In this document: piece by piece, positions 16,627 to 25,083 of the stretch
How positions within the stretch are numbered: the first letter of the stretch is position 1
Layout: the number at the start of each line of letters is the position of its first letter
Assembly: GCA_030830565.1 (NCBI GenBank)
Contig: JAURMR010000004.1
Location: forward strand, 1-64,000
Direction: 5' to 3'
Origin: Acidimicrobiales bacterium
GTDB lineage: Bacteria; Actinomycetota; Acidimicrobiia; Acidimicrobiales; Acidimicrobilacustridaceae
DNA length: 64,000 bases
Made by a program: the position numbers and the translations under genes
Notes under the pieces: generated by a model
What the model was told of the DNA's origin: nothing
The model's database searches: none
Seen by the model: only the letters and a program-made list of their open reading frames with translations

Positions 16627-17315
16627 AAGTCCGCTCCGAACGAAGGGCCATCGCATCGATCAACGGTGGCGAAGCTACTCACCGGTTCGCGCCGCAACTT
16701 GGTGGGTTGATGAACGGGATGACCGAGCATCATCACCCCCGCTAAGGCGAGGTGTTGGGGAACGTGCAGGAGTTCACGCACTTCCGGTTCGACACGGGCG
16801 TGCATCGTGGTGATGACACCGCCGAGTCCCTCGGAACGCGCGCCAAGCATGATGTTCCACATGAACGGATAGATCGATGCACCGGCAACCATCGTGTAGC
16901 GACCAAGGTCTCGATCCGTAGCCACTAAACGTTCAAAGTCACCGAAAATCGCAAGAATGACCGGCGCAGCAAACGTGAGTTCAACCCGATCACGAACAAT
17001 TTCGTCGTATTCGCCATTCAGTCGTCCCGACTCGATCACACGTTCTTCTGCATCACGATCACCAATCGGCGCCCACGGCGTGAAGCCGGCAACGGTTTGC
17101 GCGAAGTAATCCCGCCACGGCCCGAGGTACAAATCACGCATTGCGTTTCGCACCGTCGGGTCCTTGAGGAAGACGACCTTCCAGGCTTGGCGGTTTCCGC
17201 CGTTTGGAGCGAACCGCGCGTGATCAAGAATTCGAGCAACGACGTCGTCGTCCACGGGTTCATCAGTGAACTCTCGTACCGAACCTGTTCCCCGAAGTGT
17301 CGCAACCAGATCCAT
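16623..17315 (-). CDS. Nitroreductase family protein
   Basis: 230 residues from ATG 17315, chosen because GGAGGG lies directly upstream; the ORF track starts 11 codons earlier. The FMN-binding features are SVREFTDEPVDDDVV near the N-terminus, ARFAPNGGNRQAWKVVFLKD, and YPFMWNIMLGARSEGLGGVITT. These NAD(P)H-flavin oxidoreductases reduce nitro groups, quinones or flavins; the natural substrate is unknown. It is coupled to prmA by a 4-bp overlap and follows the acyl-CoA synthetase gene 51 bp downstream. Confidence 0.83.
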   Translation of the reverse strand: MDLVATLRGTGSVREFTDEPVDDDVVARILDHARFAPNGGNRQAWKVVFLKDPTVRNAMRDLYLGPWRDYFAQTVAGFTPWAPIGDRDAEERVIESGRLNGEYDEIVRDRVELTFAAPVILAIFGDFERLVATDRDLGRYTMVAGASIYPFMWNIMLGARSEGLGGVITTMHARVEPEVRELLHVPQHLALAGVMMLGHPVHQPTKLRREPVSSFATVDRCDGPSFGADL

Positions 17316-17366
17316 TGAGCCCTCCATCATGAATTGGCCATCACGCAACCGAGTACAGGCAGGTTC

Positions 17367-18905
17367 TCACCGACCGAGGTACTCGTCGCGGATCTGTTGC
17401 TTGTAGAGCTTGCCGGTTGGAAGTCGCGGCAGTTCATCTCGGAAATCAAAGACGCGCGGAACCTTGAAACCGGCCAGATGTTCGCGGGCATAGGTGCGCA
17501 ATCGCTCAACGGTTTCATCGTCGGCGGCAACGCCTGGTTCGAGCTGCACTACAGCGTGCACATACTCCCCAAATTCCGGATCGGGAAGACCGAACACTGC
17601 GATGTCGACGACATCGGGGTGCATGATGAGCGCCGATTCGATTTCCGCCGGGTAAATGTTCACGCCACCCGAAATGATGGTGAACGCGCGTCGGTCGGTG
17701 AGGTAGAGAAAGCCATCCTCGTCCAAATAACCGATATCGCCAAGCGTCATCCAGTTGTCACGGTGCGGGTGGCGACTGTTCTTCGTCTTTTCGGGATCTC
17801 CGTGGTATTCGAAATTGGCTTGAGGCTGTTCGAAATAGACGAGACCAGTTCCACCGGTTTCGAGTTCGTTTCCTTCCTCATCGCAAATATGGGGAATGCC
17901 GTTGATCGGTTTACCGACCGAACCTGGATGTGCAAGCCATTCCTCGGACGTCAGAAACGTCATGCCGTTCCCTTCCGTTCCGGCGTAGTACTCACTCACG
18001 ATCGGTCCGAGCCATTCGATCATTTGTCGTTTGGCCTCGGGAGGGCACGGTGCCGCTGCGTGCACCATCAACTGAAGGCTCGACAAGTCGTATCGAGATT
18101 TGACCTCGTCGGGAAGAGCCAACATTCGCACCATCATCGTGGGAACAACTTGCGCATGCGTGACCGAATCGCGTTCGACGACGCGCAGGAACTCTTCGGC
18201 ATCGAACTTTTCGAGAACGACAACGGTGCCACCAATTTCGTGCACACCACAGGACCAAATAATGGCCGCCGAGTGATACAGCGGTGCCGGGCACAAGTAA
18301 ATCGACTCAGAGTTCATCCCCAACATGAACTGCAGGAGCAACGAGATCGTTCCGCCTTCGCCGTCGTCGATCATCCGATCGGGAAGCTCGCGCTTAATGC
18401 CCTTCGGCCGACCAGTGGTTCCCGAGGAATAGAGCATGAAGTCGCCGCGGGGCTGCTCGGCAAAAACTTCGTCGCTGACCGCTGCGATCGCGTCTTCGTA
18501 CGACTCAAAACCATCGACAGTTCCGGCCATCATCAAGCGAACGGAACAATCGGGAATGAACTCGAGCATCTCGGAGGCAACCTTCGACTGCTGCGTCGTC
18601 GAGATGAACGCCTTCGCACCCGAGTCGGTGATGAGGTACGCCGCTTCTTCGGCCTGCAGATAGCGGTTCACGGTGACGAGATACATCCCGGAACGCAATG
18701 CGGCCCACGCGACTTCGAAATACCGCGGATGGTTTTCGGCGAACAACGCAATCATGTCGCCGCGTACAAGACCGCGCTCGTGGAGTAAGCGGGACAATCG
18801 CCGTGAACGTTCATCGAGTTCGGCGTAGGTAACTACCGTTCCCGAGGATCCCATGATCACTGCTGGCTTATTCGGCGTTACACGCCCGTGTTCTCCCGGA
18901 TACAT
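17367..18905 (-). CDS. Acyl-CoA synthetase (FadD-like, AMP-binding)
   Basis: 512 residues. ANL-superfamily motifs in order: YSSGTTGRPKGIKRE near residue 160 (ATP phosphates), YYAGTEGNGMTF near residue 300, TLGDIGYLDEDGFLYLTDR near residue 395 (hinge region), and LPTGKLYKQQ near the C-terminus with the catalytic Lys. It activates a carboxylic acid to the acyl-AMP and then acyl-CoA; chain length cannot be read. ATG has GAGGGGGAG upstream. Likely first gene of an operon with the nitroreductase and prmA. Confidence 0.9.
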   Translation of the reverse strand: MYPGEHGRVTPNKPAVIMGSSGTVVTYAELDERSRRLSRLLHERGLVRGDMIALFAENHPRYFEVAWAALRSGMYLVTVNRYLQAEEAAYLITDSGAKAFISTTQQSKVASEMLEFIPDCSVRLMMAGTVDGFESYEDAIAAVSDEVFAEQPRGDFMLYSSGTTGRPKGIKRELPDRMIDDGEGGTISLLLQFMLGMNSESIYLCPAPLYHSAAIIWSCGVHEIGGTVVVLEKFDAEEFLRVVERDSVTHAQVVPTMMVRMLALPDEVKSRYDLSSLQLMVHAAAPCPPEAKRQMIEWLGPIVSEYYAGTEGNGMTFLTSEEWLAHPGSVGKPINGIPHICDEEGNELETGGTGLVYFEQPQANFEYHGDPEKTKNSRHPHRDNWMTLGDIGYLDEDGFLYLTDRRAFTIISGGVNIYPAEIESALIMHPDVVDIAVFGLPDPEFGEYVHAVVQLEPGVAADDETVERLRTYAREHLAGFKVPRVFDFRDELPRLPTGKLYKQQIRDEYLGR

Positions 18906-18947
18906 GACTCCCCCTCGCCCTCACTGCAACTGATTACAACGAAACGG

Positions 18948-18953
18948 ACCCTA
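18948..18953 (-). promoter_or_regulatory. Putative -10 before the acyl-CoA synthetase
   Basis: TAGGGT on the minus strand, giving a leader of about 36 nt that includes the strong ribosome site. Confidence 0.4.
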
Positions 18954-18989
18954 GCCCCACGCGCGTAAAAACACGGGGGGAAACGTTGT

Positions 18990-19250
18990 TCAGTCAGAGC
19001 CGTTCATCATTGTGAGTGCCGCGCGACAGCCTTCACAGACCGGGTACTGATAGGGGTCTCGAGTGGGGATGAATTTCTCTCCGCATAACGCCGTGATTTC
19101 TTCGCCAAGGACGTAGCCGCGCATTTGGTCATCCTTGCGAATGATGTGTGCGACCTTGCCTTCTTCGAGACCCGGATCGGAAGGGCGCGTGTCTTGACGC
19201 TCAATGACGTCGGAGTCGGTGACAGAAAGGCGGACGGCGGTGCTACTCAC
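18990..19250 (-). CDS. DUF3039 family protein
   Basis: The conserved core HIIRKDDQMRGYVLGEEITALCGEKF... ending YPVCEGCRA marks DUF3039, a short actinobacterial family whose three cysteines suggest a small metal-binding site. The ORF track begins 40 codons earlier, inside the tail of the upstream gene. GTG 19250 gives 86 residues, near the usual size. It lies 38 bp after the M15 peptidase stop, so cotranscription is possible. Function unknown. Confidence 0.78.
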   Translation of the reverse strand: MSSTAVRLSVTDSDVIERQDTRPSDPGLEEGKVAHIIRKDDQMRGYVLGEEITALCGEKFIPTRDPYQYPVCEGCRAALTMMNGSD

Positions 19251-19288
19251 AGTTTCAGCGTATCGCTCCGTACCGACAGCGTTGAAGG

Positions 19289-20602
19289 TCAGGTTCCGCG
19301 TGTATCCCAATGCCAGGGCTCGCTGGGCAGGTTGTAGAAACCAAAGCGACCGGCATTTGCCGCAAGCCAAACGAATCCTGGATTGCTCCGTGAGTTGATA
19401 AATCGACCGTTCGCCATGAAATCAATGGCCAATCCGCGTTCGTGGTACGAGTACCCGGGTCGAGCGGTTGGAGGCGAGCATGAATCGGGCGGCATTTCCC
19501 AAATCGCGTAGTCAGAGGTTCCGCAGTTTTGGCGGCGCAATGAGATCTGGGTGTTGAAATCGCGATAGCCATAGCCACTCAGATTGATGCCGTCAGCTGC
19601 GGCCGCATTGAGGAGCCCCCGCACCCGATCCGCAACGCTTGACGCAACGGTGATGCCGTTCACCGTGGTGAGCGAAGGCGTCGGGTACGGCGTACTTCCT
19701 CCGCGCGACACGGGTGTTGTCGTCGTTGGGGATCCAGATCCATTTGGCGGTTGCGTAGAACCACCCGATGCCGATCCGGTCGCCGGAGCAGGAATCGGGC
19801 TCACAGCGCGGGCGAGTTCGGAAGCTTCCGCCGCAATTTGGCGACCCAAGTCCGCGTCCATTCGTGAGAGGAATGCAGCGTCGGAAAGGCTTTCATCGAG
19901 ACGTTGACGAACCTGAATTGCAAAAAGTTGCTGTTGCTCCTGAGCACCTGCCAACGATGCGAGTGCGCTTTCGGCTTCGGCGGCGTGAGCCTCGGCGGCA
20001 CTCTTTGCCGATTGAGCCCGAGCAAGTTGTTCTTCAAGTCGAGCCTTTGTTGATCGAAGTTGGTCGATCACATCGGAATCGGTTCGCGACTGCATGTTGA
20101 GGAAGGCGTTGCGCGTCGCGTCCTCTTGCGCCGAGGCTGCTTCGAAGCGACGCATGAGTTCTTCGCCCGGAGGATCGACATACGCCTTCACGGCGTACTT
20201 CGCGACACGCGCACGAAGCGCATCAAGCTCGCGCGTGGTTTGGGCGGCATCACGTTCGGCTTGGGCTGCTTCGGCGGCGCTGGCCTCGGCCTGGCGGCGA
20301 GCTTCAGACAATGTCGCTTGTTGACCACGAACGTTTTCGTTCAGTGTGTTCAACGCCGCCATGACCTGTGCTTGGGAACCTTCAAGTGCATTGACCTGCG
20401 CAGCAACCTTTGCCTGTTCCGCACGAACATTTGCTCGCTGCGTCCGAGCATCAGTCGCAACAGCACCGGCATTGACCGACGAACCTATGGCCACCCCGAC
20501 GGTGCCGACCAATGTCAGCGCCGCAACAGCGAGCGCGGCGAACCGATGAGTTCGCCGAGTCAGTCGCTGCTGCAGTGTGCTGCGGGGGGATGTGGTGGCC
20601 AT
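19289..20602 (-). CDS. M15 (VanY-type) D-Ala-D-Ala carboxypeptidase with coiled coil
   Basis: 437 residues from ATG 20602, chosen because GAGGA lies upstream. Order: an N-terminal membrane or signal segment (AALAVAALTLVGTVGVAI), a long Ala/Gln/Glu-rich coiled coil to about residue 270, a Pro/Ser/Thr linker, then an M15B peptidase domain. Zinc ligands are visible in SYHERGLAIDF and EPWHW. The layout resembles envelope hydrolases whose coiled coil receives a divisome signal. Probably trims peptidoglycan stem peptides outside the cell. Three DnaA-box-like sites lie upstream. Confidence 0.85.
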   Translation of the reverse strand: MATTSPRSTLQQRLTRRTHRFAALAVAALTLVGTVGVAIGSSVNAGAVATDARTQRANVRAEQAKVAAQVNALEGSQAQVMAALNTLNENVRGQQATLSEARRQAEASAAEAAQAERDAAQTTRELDALRARVAKYAVKAYVDPPGEELMRRFEAASAQEDATRNAFLNMQSRTDSDVIDQLRSTKARLEEQLARAQSAKSAAEAHAAEAESALASLAGAQEQQQLFAIQVRQRLDESLSDAAFLSRMDADLGRQIAAEASELARAVSPIPAPATGSASGGSTQPPNGSGSPTTTTPVSRGGSTPYPTPSLTTVNGITVASSVADRVRGLLNAAAADGINLSGYGYRDFNTQISLRRQNCGTSDYAIWEMPPDSCSPPTARPGYSYHERGLAIDFMANGRFINSRSNPGFVWLAANAGRFGFYNLPSEPWHWDTRGT

Positions 20603-20703
20603 GGTTCCTCGTTTGACCACGTCAGAGACGTGATCTTGGAAGGCCCGGAATCCGCCCGAGGACCCATAACCCTACTGCAGGCGAAGTGGGCTACGTCAAC
20701 CCC

Positions 20704-20758
20704 TGTGGAAAAACTTGTGGATGACCCTGCGGAATGCTGGGGATATAGCTGTGGACAA
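20704..20758. promoter_or_regulatory. Cluster of three DnaA-box-like sites
   Basis: TGTGGAAAA (20704), TGTGGATGA (20716) and TGTGGACAA (20750) all point the same way within 55 bp. The last is the exact actinobacterial box (TTGTCCACA on the other strand). They lie between the M15 peptidase and the nitroreductase gene, about 15 kb from oriC. Confidence 0.5.
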
Positions 20759-20841
20759 TTTGGGGGTTCGGCCTTCGAGCCTCCCGATCTGGACGAGCGA
20801 CCCGAGATTCTCCGTTGATCGTCGGCAGTACTGTCCTGATC

Positions 20842-21438
20842 ATGACCGCTCAGGCCGGATCCATTGATCCACTGTCCTCCTTCGAGACCATTGCCGCACA
20901 GCGTCGATCCTCACTTCGGGTCGACCCTGACAATGCCGTTCCCGACGAGCTCATCGACCGCCTGATCGCAATCGCGGCGACTGCCCCCAATCACAAGCGC
21001 ACCTTCCCCTGGCGTTTTCGCATCATCACTGGCGATGCCCGTGCCGACCTTGGCAACGCGCTCGCGCAGGATCTCATCGAGGCCAGCCAGCCAGCGACCA
21101 AGGTCGACAAGGCCCGTTCGAAGTATCTCCGAGCACCAGTCATGATCGCCGTTGGTTCTCGAGCCGGTGACGATGCCACCATGTCCGCGGAAAATCGCGA
21201 CGCCGTTTCCGCCGCAATCCAAACGCTGCTCCTCGGGGCAACAGCGGCCGGCCTTGCGTCGTACTGGTCCACCGGCGCCGCCATGACCTCGACTCGACTA
21301 CGCGAGTTCTGCAGGTTCGACGAGACCGACACGGTGGTTGGTCTGCTCTATTTGGGGTGGCCCATTGGCGATCCGCCAGCGATTGAGCGGCCACAGCCTG
21401 AATCGCTGCGCATCGGATCTTCCACTCAGAACCCCTAG
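20842..21438 (+). CDS. Nitroreductase family protein (YdjA-like)
   Basis: 198 residues from ATG 20842; a TTG nine codons upstream is possible and neither has a ribosome site. Features are the N-terminal AAQRRSSLRV, IAATAPNHKRTFPWRFRIITG, and IQTLLLGATAAGLASYWSTG, the FMN-binding pattern of small YdjA-type nitroreductases. Substrate unknown. Its TAG stop forms part of the -10 hexamer proposed for the next gene. Confidence 0.82.
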   Translation: MTAQAGSIDPLSSFETIAAQRRSSLRVDPDNAVPDELIDRLIAIAATAPNHKRTFPWRFRIITGDARADLGNALAQDLIEASQPATKVDKARSKYLRAPVMIAVGSRAGDDATMSAENRDAVSAAIQTLLLGATAAGLASYWSTGAAMTSTRLREFCRFDETDTVVGLLYLGWPIGDPPAIERPQPESLRIGSSTQNP

Positions 21439-21441
21439 GGT
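21436..21441 (+). promoter_or_regulatory. Putative -10 of a leaderless promoter
   Basis: TAGGGT, whose first three bases are the stop codon of the upstream gene, ends 7 nt before ATG 21449. No ribosome site is visible. Confidence 0.45.
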
Positions 21442-21448
21442 CTCGCCG

Positions 21449-22042
21449 ATGGCTGCTTCGAAAAAAGACGCAAAACGATTCGGACCGAACCGGCCCGATG
21501 CACCACCCCTCGTCCGGCGTCAGCGGGTGTGGTCGGTGATTGGCACATGGCTGTTCATCCTCGTGTTTTTCGTTTCACCTATTGGTTTCGGCAATCCGTT
21601 GTTTGTCTTGCCTGCGGTGGTGTTCACCGTGCTTCTCATTTCGACGATGCGTCTTTCACGCCGCCCCGACGGACCGGATGCCGAAACGCTTTCGAAAGGC
21701 GAACTTCGCGCTGCAACGCCAACTGATCCCGTTTCCGTGAACGCGACCTGGTCGCCGGGAGCACGAGTTCGCGGAGAACCTCCGCAGCGTGGCTTTCTCA
21801 TTTGCGATGGCAAACGACTCCGCTTCGAATGCCTCAATGATGAGGTTCGATTCGATGCCGATATCAAGCGCATCGAAGTGATCACGGTTCCCAGCTTCAT
21901 GCGCCCCCAACTCGATCTTTCAATCGGTGGAGTAAATCATTCGGTGCGGTTCTTCCCCGTCTGGGATCTCGGTGCGACCTTTGTTGGGCCAACCGTTGTT
22001 GGCGAGTGGTACGCCCAATTGCGAGAACTCGGCGCGTCCTGA
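21449..22042 (+). CDS. Hypothetical membrane protein (tandem paralogue 1)
   Basis: 197 residues. A basic N-terminus is followed by two close membrane segments (residues about 28-65: IGTWLFILVFFVSP, LFVLPAVVFTVLLI) and a cytoplasmic beta-rich domain. The C-terminus MRPQLDLSIGG...EWYAQLRELGA closely matches the gene 1 bp downstream, so the two are a tandem pair. The soluble domain recalls PH-like domains, but this is only a shape guess. Function unknown. Confidence 0.68.
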   Translation: MAASKKDAKRFGPNRPDAPPLVRRQRVWSVIGTWLFILVFFVSPIGFGNPLFVLPAVVFTVLLISTMRLSRRPDGPDAETLSKGELRAATPTDPVSVNATWSPGARVRGEPPQRGFLICDGKRLRFECLNDEVRFDADIKRIEVITVPSFMRPQLDLSIGGVNHSVRFFPVWDLGATFVGPTVVGEWYAQLRELGAS

Positions 22043-22043
22043 A

Positions 22044-22676
22044 ATGGCCCGCATCAATCACACACCCGACCCCAATCCCACGCGAGCAAAAGCGAGAGCA
22101 CGGCGAAACATCAACCTTGTGGTGTGGTGGGGTATCGCCCTTCTTTTGTTGTTCTTGCTCTCCATGGGTGGTCCGTGGATTCTGATTCTTCCGTTGATTG
22201 TGATTGGTGCTCTCGTGGTTACCAACACCATTCAGGTCGTGCGCGGCGATGGCGCCGAGCAGCACGCAATCGCACCGGGACGCCTCGCACAGGCAACCGC
22301 CGACAATGATCCCGTCGCCGTTCCGGTTACCCGGGCACCGAACCGACGCGAAAAGGGACGCCGGCGCGGAACGCTTCATTTCGCCGGTGGTCGTCTGTCA
22401 TTCACCTTCGGTCCCAACCCGAAGTCACGTTCGAAAACGACCGATGAAGACCTTGAGGGTCAGACCATCTTTGATGTCTGGCCCTACGACATCGTTCTTG
22501 GTCCGCGACCCACAACGATGCGACCCCAACTCACACTGACGATCGATGGCGTGGTGCACGTCATTGAATTCACCATGCCAGAGGATCTCGCCGCCGGGAT
22601 GCTCGGGAGCGTTGTGGCTGGAGCGTGGTTCGATCAGCTCATCGAACTCGGCGCAACGAGCTCGGGATCAACGTAG
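22044..22676 (+). CDS. Hypothetical membrane protein (tandem paralogue 2)
   Basis: 210 residues from ATG 22044, one base after the stop of paralogue 1; the ORF track starts earlier inside that gene. Same plan: basic N-terminus, a hydrophobic pair (VVWWGIALLLLFLLS, ILILPLIVIGALVV), a middle soluble domain, and a C-terminus MRPQLTLTIDG...AWFDQLIELGA. Probably cotranscribed with its paralogue and the phosphatase 42 bp downstream. Function unknown. Confidence 0.68.
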   Translation: MARINHTPDPNPTRAKARARRNINLVVWWGIALLLLFLLSMGGPWILILPLIVIGALVVTNTIQVVRGDGAEQHAIAPGRLAQATADNDPVAVPVTRAPNRREKGRRRGTLHFAGGRLSFTFGPNPKSRSKTTDEDLEGQTIFDVWPYDIVLGPRPTTMRPQLTLTIDGVVHVIEFTMPEDLAAGMLGSVVAGAWFDQLIELGATSSGST

Positions 22677-22718
22677 GCAAAGCACCACCAATTCGCGCTG
22701 TTGCCGTGACACCATGGC

Positions 22719-23516
22719 GTGGTGGCACTTCTCCCCCCCGGTCCGCCTGCTGACCAAACCATGCTCGACAACGCTGTCGAGATTCTTCGCGCTGCTGGCG
22801 CCTTCACCATGCAGTGGTTCGACAATCCGGCTCTTGACGTCGTCACCAAGAGCGATGGAACGCCGGTCACCGAGGCAGACCGCGGTGCTGAGCGAATCAT
22901 TCGCGACCGTCTCGCCGCCCTGCATCCCGAGGACTCAATCCTCGGCGAAGAACTCGACGATTACATCGGCAGCAGTTCACGAACTTGGATCGTCGATCCC
23001 ATCGATGGAACGAAAGCATTCACTCGTGGCGTTCCGCTGTATTCGAACCTGCTCGCAGTCGTCGATGAATACGGTCCGCTCATTGGCGTGATCAATCTTC
23101 CGGCTCTCAACACCACGGTGTACGCCGGTCGTGGCCTCGGGTGTTTTCGCGATGGTCGTGCTGTACGCGTGAGCGATCGATCCGATCCCGCAACGTGTGT
23201 GCTTTCCACAAGTGGTTTCGGAACGTGGAGCGAGGATGCACTTCTTGGTGTGAAGCGCGCAGGGTTTGAGTTGCGAACATGGGGCGATGGTTACGGCTAC
23301 GCAATGGTCGCGTGCGGCGCGCTTGACGCAATGGTTGACCCTCAAGTGTCGTTATGGGATATCGCACCGATGCCCGTGATCTTCAATGAAGCCGGCGGAA
23401 CATTCACCGGCACTGATGGCAACGACGTCTCGCTCGTCCCCGGTTCCAAAGTTTCGGGCGTGGCCTCAAACGGAATTGTGCACGACGCGGTGATTGCCGC
23501 ACTTGCCAACCGTTAG
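22719..23516 (+). CDS. hisN: Inositol monophosphatase family, probable histidinol-phosphatase
   Basis: 265 residues from GTG. Mg-binding motifs of the IMPase family are visible: GEELDD near residue 77, WIVDPIDGTKAF near residue 90, and SLWDIAPMPVIFNEAGG near residue 210. The short WIVDPIDGTKAFTRGVPLYSN form is typical of HisN, which dephosphorylates histidinol phosphate, but inositol or other phosphatase activity cannot be excluded and no other his genes are near. Its stop overlaps the stop of the convergent ABC gene. Confidence 0.82.
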   Translation: MVALLPPGPPADQTMLDNAVEILRAAGAFTMQWFDNPALDVVTKSDGTPVTEADRGAERIIRDRLAALHPEDSILGEELDDYIGSSSRTWIVDPIDGTKAFTRGVPLYSNLLAVVDEYGPLIGVINLPALNTTVYAGRGLGCFRDGRAVRVSDRSDPATCVLSTSGFGTWSEDALLGVKRAGFELRTWGDGYGYAMVACGALDAMVDPQVSLWDIAPMPVIFNEAGGTFTGTDGNDVSLVPGSKVSGVASNGIVHDAVIAALANR

Positions 23517-24331
23517 CGTTCGTCGTCGTCCTCGCACACGGTGTGATCGTGACCGTGAGCGTGATGATGCGGATCATCAATCAGCACGATGCCATCGGCC
23601 AAACGCAGCAGGCGTCCGCCATAGGCCTCGGCAAGATTCGCAGCAGTAAGAACGTCATCGGCAGCACCGCTCGCCACAACGCGGCCAGCCAGTAACAGCA
23701 CGTGATCGGTTTCCGCGGCCTCTGAAAGATCGTGTGTCGTCATCACGATGGTGCGGCCTGCAGCTCGTTCTTCGGCCACCACATCGAGAATGTGTTGGCG
23801 GCTCACGACATCAAGTCCAGTCACCGGTTCATCAAGCAGAAGAACCTCACCGGCTTGGGCGAGGCCTTGTGCGACGAAAACCCGTTGGCGCTGGCCGCCG
23901 GAAAGTTCGTGAAGGTGACGATTTGTGAGCTCGCCTAACTCAAGCCGGTCGATCGACTCGTCAACGATTCGCCGATCCTCTGCGGACATCCGACCAAAGG
24001 CGCCGCGTGTGGCGAATCTTCCCATCGTGACGACTTCTCGGACCGTGACTGGGAGTTGGTCATTCACTTTGGCCGATTGCATGACATAACCAACGTGGCG
24101 ACGCATGTCGACTGGTGATCTACCCCCGACTGTGAGGGTTCCTGACTCAACTGGCAGCAAGCCCACGATCGCGTTCAACAAGCTCGACTTTCCCGCGCCA
24201 TTTGGACCAACAAGCGAGGTCACTGCACCCGAGGGCAACGCGAATGTTGCATCTCGTAACACTGGGTGTCGGCCGTAGGCCAGGGTGACGTTGTGTCCTT
24301 CGACGGCGATCGCTGAACGTGTCTCAGTCAT
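23513..24331 (-). CDS. Metal-type ABC transporter ATP-binding protein
   Basis: 272 residues from ATG 24331 (MTETRS); the ORF track adds 48 upstream codons without family support. Walker A GPNGAGKSS near residue 43, Q-loop YVMQSAKVND, signature LSGGQRQRV, Walker B VLLLDEP, and the switch His in TTHDLSEA. Similarity is to ZnuC/MntB-type ATPases. The C-terminus is rich in His and Asp (DDPHHHAHGHDH), a likely zinc or other metal-binding tail. No permease or binding protein lies nearby, so its partners must be elsewhere. Confidence 0.86.
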   Translation of the reverse strand: MTETRSAIAVEGHNVTLAYGRHPVLRDATFALPSGAVTSLVGPNGAGKSSLLNAIVGLLPVESGTLTVGGRSPVDMRRHVGYVMQSAKVNDQLPVTVREVVTMGRFATRGAFGRMSAEDRRIVDESIDRLELGELTNRHLHELSGGQRQRVFVAQGLAQAGEVLLLDEPVTGLDVVSRQHILDVVAEERAAGRTIVMTTHDLSEAAETDHVLLLAGRVVASGAADDVLTAANLAEAYGGRLLRLADGIVLIDDPHHHAHGHDHTVCEDDDER

Positions 24332-24569
24332 GGCAGTGACCGCGCCAGGCTGCTGCGAGTGTGGGAATACGATCGGACACCCGGACAGTCTTGCCCAATC
24401 GGTGGAAAACGAGAACACAGGTCCCGATTCACCCAACAACTTCTCGCAGTCCTCGGCCGGATTGGAGCCGATCAACCGGCAACTACCAACCTCTCAATCC
24501 GGCTTCTCCACCGAACAACGGGCCGAGTTCAAGGTCCCGGTCTATCCCTCACCAACCTCAAGGATTCCC

Positions 24570-24980
24570 ATGACCTTCTCTCGACGTTTCCTCATCGCAC
24601 TAGCTGCATCATGTGTTGCCGTCGTCGCGCTGACTGGACCGGCTTTCGCAAATGCCATATCTGCAGCGGGGGGACACCCAAATGTTGCATGGATTCAAAC
24701 CGAACCAGATCACAACCCAGGATCGACTCGAACCTCATCCAGATTCGTTGTTCCAACAAACAGCACTTCAGTCACGAGTACCACGATCTCCAATGCTGCT
24801 CCAAACGGTTCATCAACAACCGCAACCGCACGTATGGCGACGCAGGCAAACGCCGTGACCGATGAAGGCAGCGAAACGAACGCCGCGGGTCGCTACGTGT
24901 TCATCGGCATCTGCGCAGTCATCGCAATCGGCGCTGTCTCACTGTTCCTGAAGTACCGCAAGAAGCCGACGCAGGGCTGA
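24570..24980 (+). CDS. Exported small protein with C-terminal membrane anchor
   Basis: 136 residues from ATG 24570 (AAGG upstream). A signal peptide (RRFLIALAASCVAVVALTGPAFA) is followed by a Thr/Ser/Asn-rich extracellular part and one membrane helix (YVFIGICAVIAIGAVSLFL) with a KYRKK cytoplasmic end. I do not recognise the family. It is divergent from the ABC ATPase gene across 238 bp, in which I see only an imperfect CCGGATTG/CAATCCGG inverted repeat. A surface role is likely; a link to the transporter is possible but unproven. Confidence 0.6.
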   Translation: MTFSRRFLIALAASCVAVVALTGPAFANAISAAGGHPNVAWIQTEPDHNPGSTRTSSRFVVPTNSTSVTSTTISNAAPNGSSTTATARMATQANAVTDEGSETNAAGRYVFIGICAVIAIGAVSLFLKYRKKPTQG

Positions 24981-25083
24981 ACCTCACGCTGGTTGGACTT
25001 CGTCGAGTCGATGGTGTTCGCGCGATCGCGACTGCAATCGTTTGCGCAACTGCGACGGTGGCGAAGCGACGCTGCTCGCGTGG

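Noticed and set aside
17334-18788. 484-aa plus-strand ORF opposite the acyl-CoA synthetase
   Set aside because: Shadow of a gene with all ANL motifs; no recognisable domain in the antisense frame.
24332-24569. Possible Zur box between the ABC ATPase and exported protein genes
   Set aside because: GTGGAAAACGAGAACAC looked A-rich in the centre but is not an inverted repeat and does not fit the known Zur consensus.
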